In this document: in pieces, positions 1 to 7,986 of the stretch
Numbering within the stretch: the stretch's first letter is position 1
How the letters are laid out: each line of letters starts with the position of its first letter
NCBI RefSeq assembly: GCF_007279655.1
Contig: NZ_QKWN01000002.1
Span: forward strand, 372,001 to 436,000
Direction of reading: 5' to 3'
Length of the DNA stretch: 64,000 bases
Source: Robertkochia solimangrovi
GTDB lineage: Bacteria; Bacteroidota; Bacteroidia; Flavobacteriales; Flavobacteriaceae
The notes under the pieces: model-generated
The model's database searches: none
Told to the model about the DNA's origin: nothing
What the model saw: the letters and a program-made list of their open reading frames with translations, nothing else
Made by a program: the position numbers and the translations under genes

Positions 1-1309
1 GTGTTCGGGTATAGAAAGTATTGATCCAGTTCAGAAGCGCTTCCTTTTCAGGAGTATCTTCTCCGGTAACATAGCGAAGTGATTGTCTGGCGGCACTGAT
101 CACATTTCTTTTTACCGGTTCCTCGATCGCAATAAGATCATTTTTGATCCTGTTTATAAAAACTTTGTTAATACTGGTGCCTGCCAGATCTCCCAGTAAT
201 TCTACCAGTCTTTTCTTATCTGCTTTGATCGGAGTAAGAAAATCACTCCAGGCTTGTTTTTTACCGTCACGTACCGCTTTTTTGATCTGTTTCTCAAGGT
301 CGCTGAGTTCTTCTTCAGTAGCGATATCGCTTGCGATCATCCATTCCCTCATTTTGAGGTTGCAATCATGTTGCTTTTCCCATAGCAGGCGCTCCTCATC
401 CTTGTAGCGCTCATGAGAACCCGAAGTAGAGTGTCCTTGAGGCTGGGTGAGTTCCACTACATGAATCAGCACAGGAACATGTTCTTCTCGTGCTATTTTA
501 GAAGCTTTCTCATAGGTTTCGATCAGTGCAGGATAATCCCATCCTTTAACCACCATGATCTCCAATCCTTTTTCTTCCTCTGTACGTTGAAATCCTTTCA
601 GGATCTCCGATATATTTTCTTTAGTAGTTTGATGCTTTGCGTGTACGGAGATACCGTATTCATCATCCCAGATACTGGTTACCATCGGGATCTGCATAAC
701 ACCGGCTGCATTGATTGCCTCAAAGAAAAGGCCTTCAGAAGTACTGGCGTTACCGATAGTTCCCCAGGCAACTTCGTTTCCATTTACCGATAATCCTGAT
801 TGATCGATCTCCGCTACATTTCGAAAGATCTTCGATGCCTGAGCCAGCCCGACCAATCGAGGCATTTGCCCGGCAGTGGGAGAAATGTCAGGACTGCTGT
901 TCTTTTGAGCAGTAAGATCATTCCAGGAACCATCCGGATTATTACTGGTGGTCAAAAAGTGACCTCCCATCTGCCTTCCGGCACTCATGGGTTCTTTTTC
1001 AATGTCTGTATGTGCATAAAGACCGGCGAAGAAATGGGTGATCTGTAATTCACCTATGGCCATCATAAAAGTTTGATCCCTGTAATATCCACTTCGGAAA
1101 TCTCCGTTTTTGAAAGCTCTTGCCATTGCCAGCTGCGGGACTTCCTTTCCGTCTCCGAAAATTCCGAACTTCGCCTTACCGGTTAATACCTCGCGTCGGC
1201 CTAGCAGACTACATTCACGGCTGGTAACCGCTATCTTGTAATCGTTAAGCACCTGTTCTTTAAAATTTTCAAAGGAAATGTCGGGCTGTGTATTGGTCTT
1301 TGTTTGCAT
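1..1309 (-). CDS. Thiamine-dependent 2-oxoacid dehydrogenase E1 alpha/beta fusion (3' end cut by window)
   Basis: I translated this from ATG at 1309; about 436 residues run off the left edge. The protein resembles the alpha half of 2-oxoacid (pyruvate or branched-chain) dehydrogenase E1 as found in the long Bacteroidota alpha/beta fusions, which decarboxylate 2-oxoacids and pass the acyl group to lipoamide. Visible segments include SGYYRDQT near residue 75, PTAGQMPRLVG, then NASTSEGLFFEAIN and WDDEYGISV. The TSEG stretch matches E1 alpha, but the usual thiamine/Mg signature (GDG followed by NN) is altered here to IGN and DDE. A full promoter (TTG, 20 bases, TACTTTTG) lies just upstream. A second, more canonical E1 fusion is at 60142-62145, so substrates may be split between them. 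The family is fairly certain; the substrate is not. Confidence 0.8.
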   Translation of the reverse strand, partial: MQTKTNTQPDISFENFKEQVLNDYKIAVTSRECSLLGRREVLTGKAKFGIFGDGKEVPQLAMARAFKNGDFRSGYYRDQTFMMAIGELQITHFFAGLYAHTDIEKEPMSAGRQMGGHFLTTSNNPDGSWNDLTAQKNSSPDISPTAGQMPRLVGLAQASKIFRNVAEIDQSGLSVNGNEVAWGTIGNASTSEGLFFEAINAAGVMQIPMVTSIWDDEYGISVHAKHQTTKENISEILKGFQRTEEEKGLEIMVVKGWDYPALIETYEKASKIAREEHVPVLIHVVELTQPQGHSTSGSHERYKDEERLLWEKQHDCNLKMREWMIASDIATEEELSDLEKQIKKAVRDGKKQAWSDFLTPIKADKKRLVELLGDLAGTSINKVFINRIKNDLIAIEEPVKRNVISAARQSLRYVTGEDTPEKEALLNWINTFYTRT

Positions 1310-1330
1310 ATGTAATTTGTGAGACGCTTA

Positions 1331-1361
1331 CAAAAGTAGTTAAATTCAGTGGCTTATGCAA
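1331..1361 (-). promoter_or_regulatory. Bacteroidota sigma-A promoter of the E1 fusion gene
   Basis: On the minus strand TTG (1359-1361) is followed after 20 bases by TACTTTTG (1331-1338), an exact match to the Bacteroidota -7 box TAnnTTTG. Transcription would start near 1325, about 15 bases before the ATG. Confidence 0.6.
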
Positions 1362-1513
1362 TCGCAAAAAAGTAATAAAAATTAAAATTTATTAAAAATA
1401 ATTCAATAATTTGAATATAATTTAAAATACTAAGCGATTTCAACTATTTCCTTGAAAATCATTCAATATTATTTTATTTAGACTAAATCGCTGATTCTGT
1501 TTTTATAACGAAC

Positions 1514-4339
1514 TCAGAACCATTTTCGTGTAAATAATCCGGTTAGTGTTCTGGGACTGAGTGTAACGATAAAGCGTATGCGTTCATCATAACCCGGTTG
1601 AGCGATCTCCCACCCATTATTCGAATAGACCGGAAAATACAATTCAAAATAATCAGTTACCAGATTGAGCCTGATTCCGGAATCATAAACGAACTTTGCG
1701 TTTTCATTCTTATTTCTGATCACACCGATATCCCCATAGAGTTCGATCCACCGCCATAAATTAAATGAGGTGTTAGCGGTAGCAATCCAGTCGTTGGAGT
1801 AGGGGGTGTCTAATTTTGATTTGAAGCCCCCTTCCGCAACGATCAATTGCTGACTCCAGAGTCCGCTGCTTTCCGACCTACCGAAATAATCATAATCGAA
1901 CAAGTAATCGGTAGGACGATCCAATGCAAAGCTGAAAAAATCTGAATTAGTTTCATTATAAATAAACTTTCCAGCAAAGAATCTCAGATTAAATTGGCGG
2001 TTGTTTTCAAACAGTCTTCGGTATTCCCAGTTTAATGAGATTTTCGCAAAAGAACTGGTCACCTGAACATCTGTAAACCATGCCTTGTAATTAATTATAC
2101 CATTGTTGGAATAGATATACCGGGCATTGAAAACACTGTAATCAGGATCTGTATCGATCGATGGAGAATACTGCCTGATAACATTGACAAATCGCAAACT
2201 TAGAAATTCTCGTTCATTGGATCTCAGATCTTTATTCCTGAATCCAAAGGTCAGGGAAGGGGTGATCGTACTATATCGAAGATTCTGAGCATAATGGAAG
2301 GATGAACCGGTAAGTCCGGCATTGATGTAATACATATTGCCTTCCTGAAAATAACGTTTGAAATTAAGCCTTCCCGAGCCGGTAATCGCTTTTTCTTTTA
2401 AGGCATAAGACGGCTGAAGATCATAAATGAACGGTCGTTCCAAAAACGTCTTGTTATGAAGTCTGATCCCCGGTGTAAAACCATCATAGATATTATATCG
2501 GAAAACAGGTACATAAAAGATCTGATAGTAATCAGGGTCTTCTATATCCTTCATGAATTCAAATTTCAGTCGTTTGTTGGTAGAAAAGAAGCCACTGGTG
2601 GTTTTCCAGTTATCACGTTGATTCATCTCCGGAATTACCTTGTCATAATTAAGGGCAAGTTTCTTCACATTCTCTGAAGGAACCATGATGGTTTTTTCCG
2701 GTTCGACGTTTGTGATCCATTTTTTAAAAGTGATATGATTCTCATCATCGATACCAAAAAGTGTCATCGGAACATCGTTACCAGTCTTATTTTTGATGCT
2801 TACTAATAGAGAATCACCTTCTCTGGCATAATCTTTAATCTTAAAATCGATTCGCTTATTACTGTTCACATAGCTATCAAAGAACCAATCGATATTTTTA
2901 GAAGGAAAGGCCTGTAATACATTTTCAAAATCCATGGCGGTGGTATAGTTGCCCTTGAACTGGTTGTAATACGCCTTTAATCGTTCAGAAATATAGTCTT
3001 CTCCCAGATAATGGTCCAGATAGGAAAGTCCAACTCCGGCCTTGTACTTGTTTGCAATCTCCAGATTGAATTTTACGAGTTCATCGGTTGGCGTGACCAA
3101 CGGTTGGTCTTGATTACGACGAACCATAAGCATATAAAGAAACGGATACTGATCATTAAAGTCCATTTTAGCAAAATGGAATCCCCGTAATAAAAAGCTA
3201 TCAGATAAATTGCCTAGTAATTTCATATCCGGATAGTACTTTTCCACAAACTTCATCATAAGATAGGTCTGAATACCATCAGTAACCCATTTCTCTTTAC
3301 GGTTATTCATAAATAAACTACTCTCCAGATAACTTCCCAGTGTGGTTTTTAACAGCTTAAGCTCGTATTGAAATTCTTCAGGAAACGGGCGTAGAAAAGA
3401 AGGTAATTGGTTAAGACCATACAGCGGATTATTTTTATAATCGATCTCACTGACCAGCAGTTTTTCGTGAGGATAACTTCCAAGCTCTTCATTGATGAAA
3501 TCGATAACCTTTTCCGAGGAAACGGCACGGGTAACCAATGATATATTCTTTGAACTCAGGTCAGTGATCAATTCCATCTTATTATTCCTGAAGATTGAAA
3601 AGTTCCCCTGGCCCTTTTTTCTGAAGAACAGTTTGATGTCTCCCCGGTCTTTTCCTGTAACGGTTTCACGGGTGTACAGGTTTTCTTCGTTTTTTTCCAC
3701 CAGATCCAGATCGCTGAACATCATATAGGATTCCGGATAGGTGAATTCTATCCGAACTCTTCGGTGTCTGGGATTGACATCATAAAGATTCTTGTTGCTG
3801 TACAGTTTCCAACCGTGATCATAGATCGCCGGCATCATATACCAATAACGCAAATTGAAATCACCGTCATCTGTAAAACCGTATCCGGTAAAAGAACTGT
3901 TAGGTAATTTGATCACATAAAAAAGCTGCAGTGTATATTCTTTCCCCGGATATACCGGATATTTCAATTGTACTCTTATAATATCCCCGGAAGGCATTCG
4001 CTCCCAGTCCAGGTAATCGAAATTACTATCGTTGATACTTCGGATATTTGTAATGCCTCGATCTTCTCTTTTGGCAAGATGCAGGTTCTTGTTGAATTCT
4101 TCTCCAAACCGTTTTGCAAGTGCTGTATTCTTGTTAGAAAATGAGTTGTTCCAATCATAGAAATAGATCTCATTGAGCGTATCATTGCTCTGGTTGTGGA
4201 AAACCAGTTTGTGCTCGATATTGATCTGATGGGTATTGGGTAATAAATGGGCCTTGATCTCATAACTGCTTTGAGAATATCCGGTGAAGACCAGCAAAAG
4301 CAACAAAAACAGAATGTATGGGACGGAAGGTTTAGACAT
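1514..4339 (-). CDS. M1-aminopeptidase-like secreted protein with C-terminal beta-barrel-like region; zinc site absent
   Basis: 941 residues. The N-terminus is a clear signal peptide (hydrophobic run ending TGYSQ). Residues to about 500 look like the M1 gluzincin fold: a beta-rich N-domain, then KWVTDGIQTYL near residue 350, which aligns with the M1 segment normally reading NEG.. TY. The zinc motif HEXXH should lie about 20 residues upstream, but the sequence there reads KTTLG, and the downstream Glu is Asp, so no metal ligand remains. From about residue 600 the sequence alternates polar and aromatic residues in amphipathic strands and ends in RKWF, as outer-membrane barrels of this phylum do. 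I infer a cell-surface protein with a dead peptidase domain anchored by a barrel. It stands alone, downstream of nothing on its strand. Confidence 0.65.
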   Translation of the reverse strand: MSKPSVPYILFLLLLLVFTGYSQSSYEIKAHLLPNTHQINIEHKLVFHNQSNDTLNEIYFYDWNNSFSNKNTALAKRFGEEFNKNLHLAKREDRGITNIRSINDSNFDYLDWERMPSGDIIRVQLKYPVYPGKEYTLQLFYVIKLPNSSFTGYGFTDDGDFNLRYWYMMPAIYDHGWKLYSNKNLYDVNPRHRRVRIEFTYPESYMMFSDLDLVEKNEENLYTRETVTGKDRGDIKLFFRKKGQGNFSIFRNNKMELITDLSSKNISLVTRAVSSEKVIDFINEELGSYPHEKLLVSEIDYKNNPLYGLNQLPSFLRPFPEEFQYELKLLKTTLGSYLESSLFMNNRKEKWVTDGIQTYLMMKFVEKYYPDMKLLGNLSDSFLLRGFHFAKMDFNDQYPFLYMLMVRRNQDQPLVTPTDELVKFNLEIANKYKAGVGLSYLDHYLGEDYISERLKAYYNQFKGNYTTAMDFENVLQAFPSKNIDWFFDSYVNSNKRIDFKIKDYAREGDSLLVSIKNKTGNDVPMTLFGIDDENHITFKKWITNVEPEKTIMVPSENVKKLALNYDKVIPEMNQRDNWKTTSGFFSTNKRLKFEFMKDIEDPDYYQIFYVPVFRYNIYDGFTPGIRLHNKTFLERPFIYDLQPSYALKEKAITGSGRLNFKRYFQEGNMYYINAGLTGSSFHYAQNLRYSTITPSLTFGFRNKDLRSNEREFLSLRFVNVIRQYSPSIDTDPDYSVFNARYIYSNNGIINYKAWFTDVQVTSSFAKISLNWEYRRLFENNRQFNLRFFAGKFIYNETNSDFFSFALDRPTDYLFDYDYFGRSESSGLWSQQLIVAEGGFKSKLDTPYSNDWIATANTSFNLWRWIELYGDIGVIRNKNENAKFVYDSGIRLNLVTDYFELYFPVYSNNGWEIAQPGYDERIRFIVTLSPRTLTGLFTRKWF

Positions 4340-4496
4340 TAAAGTTCAATACACAATTAAACATTCGGAATCGCTCGTATCAGGCGGTATACAAGGAATT
4401 CTTGCTTGCTTGCAATTATAGGCAAAAAAATCATAAAAATTATGGATTCGTATACAGAATATTGTAATTTCAATTGCATTTAAAAGCAAAAAGCAA

Positions 4497-5018
4497 ATGA
4501 AGATTACTTTGTTAGAAAATACCGAATATGCCAATTTCTACGCAACTTATATCAATGCCCTTGGAAATGTGGAGTTAGTACCGGAATTAAAATCCAGAAT
4601 GGTCGCTTTCAGTAAGTTGATGAAAAAGATACCCGAGGAAAAAATGTACTATTCCTATGCGAGAAATAAATGGACGCTAGCTGAATTGATTTTACATATT
4701 ATCGACGCCGAACGTATTTTTCAAACACGGGCGCTTTGGTTTGCGCGACATGGTGAGCAGGAACTTCCGGGATTTGACCAGGATGATTTTGTAAAGAATT
4801 CATTTGCCGCAAGACGTACTAAAGAAAGTCTTTTAAAAGAATATTTGTCAGTTCGGGAAAGTTCGATACGGTTATTTCAGTCCTTTAATGATGAGGCGCT
4901 TCAATTCAAGGGTGTCGCCAATGGTTCAGTGATGTCGGTAAGGGCTGTCGGATTTATCATCAGCGGACATCAGCTTCACCATGAATTTGTTATTAAAGAC
5001 AAATATCTCAATTCCTGA
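4497..5018 (+). CDS. DinB-family putative metal-dependent protein
   Basis: 173 residues, four-helix-bundle DinB/YfiT type. The family binds a divalent metal through three histidines. Candidates here are the His in LILHIIDAER (about residue 58) and those in GHQLHH near the C-terminus (about 161-165). WTLAELILH is the typical first motif following the tryptophan. Members include thiol-dependent transferases (bacillithiol or mycothiol) and uncharacterised proteins; the substrate here is unknown. The ATG at 4497 is preceded by an AT-rich gap separating it from the divergent M1-like gene. Family assignment is good, function open. Confidence 0.75.
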   Translation: MKITLLENTEYANFYATYINALGNVELVPELKSRMVAFSKLMKKIPEEKMYYSYARNKWTLAELILHIIDAERIFQTRALWFARHGEQELPGFDQDDFVKNSFAARRTKESLLKEYLSVRESSIRLFQSFNDEALQFKGVANGSVMSVRAVGFIISGHQLHHEFVIKDKYLNS

Positions 5019-5124
5019 GGTTTAACATATATTATCATTATTTTAAAATTTCAATAACGGGGGTTGTATATAAGGATGGTTATATTATTGATGAACTGAA
5101 TTGTTAAACATCAAAATATAAATT

Positions 5125-5670
5125 ATGAAACGAATCGCAATATTAGCAACAAACGGATTTGAAGAAATAGAACTCACCTCACCACAAAAGGCATTATTGG
5201 ATCAAGGTTGGAAAGCCGAAGTGGTCAGTCCACAAAAGGACACTATAAAGTCCTGGGATCACACCGATTGGGGAACGACCTTTAAAGTGGATAAGCCGTT
5301 ATCGCAAGCCAATGCAAAAGATTATGATGCATTATTGTTACCCGGAGGGGTGATCAGTCCTGATGCACTGCGAATCGATGAAGACGCTTTGATCTTTATT
5401 CGGGATTTCTTCAAACAGCATAAACCGGTGGGAGCGATCTGTCATGGTCCGTGGTCTCTGATCAACGCTGGTGTTGTAGATGGAAGAACAATGACATCTT
5501 ACAAGTCTATTCGAAAGGATCTGGAGAATGCCGGAGCGTTATGGGTAGATCGGGAAGTGGTTGTAGATGAAGCACTGGTAACCAGCAGAAACCCGGATGA
5601 TCTTCCGGCTTTTAATAAAAAGCTTGTCGAAGAAATCAAAGAAGGAAAGCATACCTTGCAGCAGGCATAA
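5125..5670 (+). CDS. DJ-1/PfpI family class I glutamine-amidotransferase-like protein
   Basis: 181 residues, the usual length for cytoplasmic PfpI/YhbO-type proteins. The nucleophile elbow is AICHGPW (Cys near residue 107), with LLPGG about 35 residues before it and the acidic residue of FEEIELTSP (Glu near 14) in the place that tunes the cysteine in this family. Relatives have been described as stress-related deglycases, chaperones or proteases; the exact activity is disputed and cannot be read from sequence. It is a single gene followed directly by a strong bidirectional terminator. Confidence 0.85.
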   Translation: MKRIAILATNGFEEIELTSPQKALLDQGWKAEVVSPQKDTIKSWDHTDWGTTFKVDKPLSQANAKDYDALLLPGGVISPDALRIDEDALIFIRDFFKQHKPVGAICHGPWSLINAGVVDGRTMTSYKSIRKDLENAGALWVDREVVVDEALVTSRNPDDLPAFNKKLVEEIKEGKHTLQQA

Positions 5671-5690
5671 AATGATAGATCCATCGATAA

Positions 5691-5717
5691 AAAAACCCTT
5701 CAAAGTGAAGGGTTTTT
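5691..5717. terminator. Bidirectional intrinsic terminator
   Basis: An 11-bp perfect stem AAAAACCCTTC / GAAGGGTTTTT with a 5-base loop. It lies between the convergent DJ-1 gene and the small acidic-protein gene, and its A and T tails suit termination on both strands. Confidence 0.85.
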
Positions 5718-5768
5718 CTATGTTATACGGTTAAATCGAAAATCTGTTGCCAGCTAACGATAACCTGT

Positions 5769-6065
5769 TTAATCCTCGTCGTCTTCGTCCGGGATCTGTA
5801 ATTCATCTGTGTTTATAGAATCGTCGTGATCGAATCCTTCATCATCATCATCTTCAAAATTCTCCATGGAATTAGCGAGTTTGGTACTTACCTTAACCAG
5901 GTATATGGTGTCGTCTGTCCTCACTTCAACCGCTTCGATGGTTTCGTTATTTGCATTTTTAAACCTTATGATGTCATCATCACCATATCCATCGGGATAT
6001 TTCTCCACCAACATTGTCAGGATCTCATTGGTAAGTTTCTTATAATCAACAATTACTCGTCTCAT
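5769..6065 (-). CDS. Small acidic protein of unknown function
   Basis: 98 residues. The first two thirds look like a compact mixed alpha/beta domain (KLTNEILTMLVEKYPDGYG, then DTIYLVKVS). The C-terminal third is almost all Asp and Glu, ending in DEDDED, which suggests a flexible charged tail like those of nucleic-acid-mimicking or RNA polymerase delta-like proteins. I recognise it only as a type of conserved flavobacterial hypothetical protein. It lies just upstream of no other gene on its strand and ends at a shared terminator, so it is probably monocistronic. Confidence 0.7.
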   Translation of the reverse strand: MRRVIVDYKKLTNEILTMLVEKYPDGYGDDDIIRFKNANNETIEAVEVRTDDTIYLVKVSTKLANSMENFEDDDDEGFDHDDSINTDELQIPDEDDED

Positions 6066-6134
6066 AAATGATTATTTATTCAGTGCTAAATGTAAAAGAA
6101 AAAAAATATTATAATCAAGTATTTCCATTAAAAA

Positions 6135-7118
6135 TTACATGCCTAATAAGTAAGCGAAAATTAATGGAGCTACAATGGTGGCGTCAGATTCAATAATGAA
6201 TTTTGGTGTATCGATATCGAGTTTACCCCAGGTGATCTTTTCGTTAGGAACAGCTCCGGAATAAGATCCGTAACTGGTCGTCGAATCAGAGATCTGGCAG
6301 AAATAGCTCCAAAAAGGAATATCATGCATCTCCATGTCCTGATAAAGCATAGGGACTACACATATCGGGAAATCTCCGGCAATACCTCCACCGATCTGAA
6401 AGAATCCGATTCCATTGTCTGAATTCTTCATATAGTAATCTGCGAGGTAGGTCATATACTCGATACCGCTTTTCATGGTTGTAGCCTTCAATTCTCCCTT
6501 CATCACGTAAGACGCAAAGATGTTACCCATGGTACTGTCTTCCCAGCCTGGTACAACGATCGGCAGATTCTTTTCTGCGGCTGCATACATCCAGGAATCC
6601 TTAATGTCGATTTCATAATACTCTTCAAGTACTCCGGAAAGTAACATTTTATACATGAACTCATGAGGGAAATAGCGCTCACCGGCCTCATCAGCTTCCT
6701 TCCAGATCTTATAAATATGTTTTTGCAATCTTCTGAAGGCTTCCTCTTCAGGGATACAGGTATCTGTAACCCGGTTAAGTCCTTTTTCCAAAAGCGCCCA
6801 TTCTTCCTTCGGAGTGAGGTCCCGATAATTAGGAACCCTCTTATAATGACTGTGTGCCACCAGGTTCATAATGTCTTCCTCGAGGTTGGCGCCCGTACAT
6901 GAAATTATCTGCACCTTATCCTGACGGATCATTTCGGCAAAGATTTTACCGAGTTCAGCGGTACTCATTGCTCCTGCAAGAGTGACCATCATCTTTGCAC
7001 CTTTATCAAGCTGTTCTTCATAGGCCTTGGCGGCATCTACGAGTGCAGCTGCATTGAAATGCAGATAATATTTTTCAATAAATGAAGTGATTGCTCCTTG
7101 TTGATTACTCATCGTCAT
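6135..7118 (-). CDS. Deoxyhypusine-synthase-family protein lacking the catalytic lysine
   Basis: 327 residues. It has the deoxyhypusine synthase fold signatures: a Rossmann NAD half (MMVTLAGAMSTAELG, then ISCTGANLEEDI) and the C-terminal GGG loop and SWGK-like end (ITWGKLDID). In eukaryotic and archaeal enzymes the GGG loop continues V-A-K-H-H, and the lysine forms the butylimine with spermidine's aminobutyl group. Here the loop reads GGGIAGDFP, near residue 245, with Gly where Lys is expected. Bacteria have no eIF5A; bacterial relatives have been linked to homospermidine or other polyamine synthesis. It follows speA and speB with a 14-base overlap, so a polyamine role is the best inference. 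The product is unknown. Confidence 0.8.
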   Translation of the reverse strand: MTMSNQQGAITSFIEKYYLHFNAAALVDAAKAYEEQLDKGAKMMVTLAGAMSTAELGKIFAEMIRQDKVQIISCTGANLEEDIMNLVAHSHYKRVPNYRDLTPKEEWALLEKGLNRVTDTCIPEEEAFRRLQKHIYKIWKEADEAGERYFPHEFMYKMLLSGVLEEYYEIDIKDSWMYAAAEKNLPIVVPGWEDSTMGNIFASYVMKGELKATTMKSGIEYMTYLADYYMKNSDNGIGFFQIGGGIAGDFPICVVPMLYQDMEMHDIPFWSYFCQISDSTTSYGSYSGAVPNEKITWGKLDIDTPKFIIESDATIVAPLIFAYLLGM

Positions 7119-7986
7119 CTGAATTTTTTGAATTCGCGTATTTAAATTTATAAGCTAACATCTTATAATACAATTTTGCAGCAAGAAAATCTGAAGATTT
7201 TTCCTGACTGTTCGGGCAAAGCTCTACGATATCGAAGCCTACCACATTCTTTTGTTTGAAAACCTGTTTAAGATAATACAGGGTTTCATACCAAAGTAAG
7301 CCACCCGGTTCCGGGGTTCCTGTCGATGACATGATCGAAGGATCAAAAGCATCAAGGTCGAAGGTGATGAAGACATTTTCAGTCATCTGACTGATGGAAT
7401 CGTCTATCCAATCATCATCCTGTACCATTTTATTCGCGAAATAAGTCTGATCCTCCACCATATTATCAACTTCAGTAATATCCATACTGCGGATGCCGAC
7501 CTGTATCAATTTGGTATTCTGACTAGCTTCATAAACTGCACAAGCGTGATTGCATTTACTTCCATCATACGATTCACGAAGGTCTGCATGTGCATCGATA
7601 TGTAAAACTGTAAGATCCTTGAACGAATCGTTAAATGCACGTATGGAACCGATCGATATGGAATGTTCCCCTCCAAACAGGGTTACGAACTTATCCTGTT
7701 TAATATAATTTTTGGTGATCTTATAAACCGCTTCCACCATTTTTTCCGGAGTACTGTTCTCGGTGATCGGTGGAGCCAGATAGATTCCTTTACGATAAGG
7801 CTCAGAACGAGTCTCTATATCATATCGCTCCATATTTTCTGATGCGTCCAGAAAAGCTTCAGGGCCTTTATCAGCGCCTTTTTGCCAAGTACTCGTACCG
7901 TCATAAGGAACAGGGATAAGTACAACCTGAGCGTCGTCTAATCTACCGTACTTCTCCGGAATACCAGCGTAAGTTCTCTTATTCAT
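7105..7986 (-). CDS. speB: Agmatinase
   Basis: 293 residues, ureohydrolase family; converts agmatine to putrescine and urea. The binuclear Mn site is complete: His108 in GGEHSI, Asp131/His133/Asp135 in HIDAHAD, and Asp210/Asp212 in FDLDAFDP. It overlaps the upstream arginine decarboxylase gene by 8 bases and the downstream DHS-like gene by 14, which points to one translationally coupled operon. Cytoplasmic. Agmatinase is preferred to arginase because of the neighbouring arginine decarboxylase, which makes its substrate. Confidence 0.93.
   Translation of the reverse strand: MNKRTYAGIPEKYGRLDDAQVVLIPVPYDGTSTWQKGADKGPEAFLDASENMERYDIETRSEPYRKGIYLAPPITENSTPEKMVEAVYKITKNYIKQDKFVTLFGGEHSISIGSIRAFNDSFKDLTVLHIDAHADLRESYDGSKCNHACAVYEASQNTKLIQVGIRSMDITEVDNMVEDQTYFANKMVQDDDWIDDSISQMTENVFITFDLDAFDPSIMSSTGTPEPGGLLWYETLYYLKQVFKQKNVVGFDIVELCPNSQEKSSDFLAAKLYYKMLAYKFKYANSKNSDDDE

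Noticed and set aside
144-1048. Several short plus-strand frames at the left edge
   Set aside because: They lie inside the minus-strand E1 fusion, whose translation is clean throughout.
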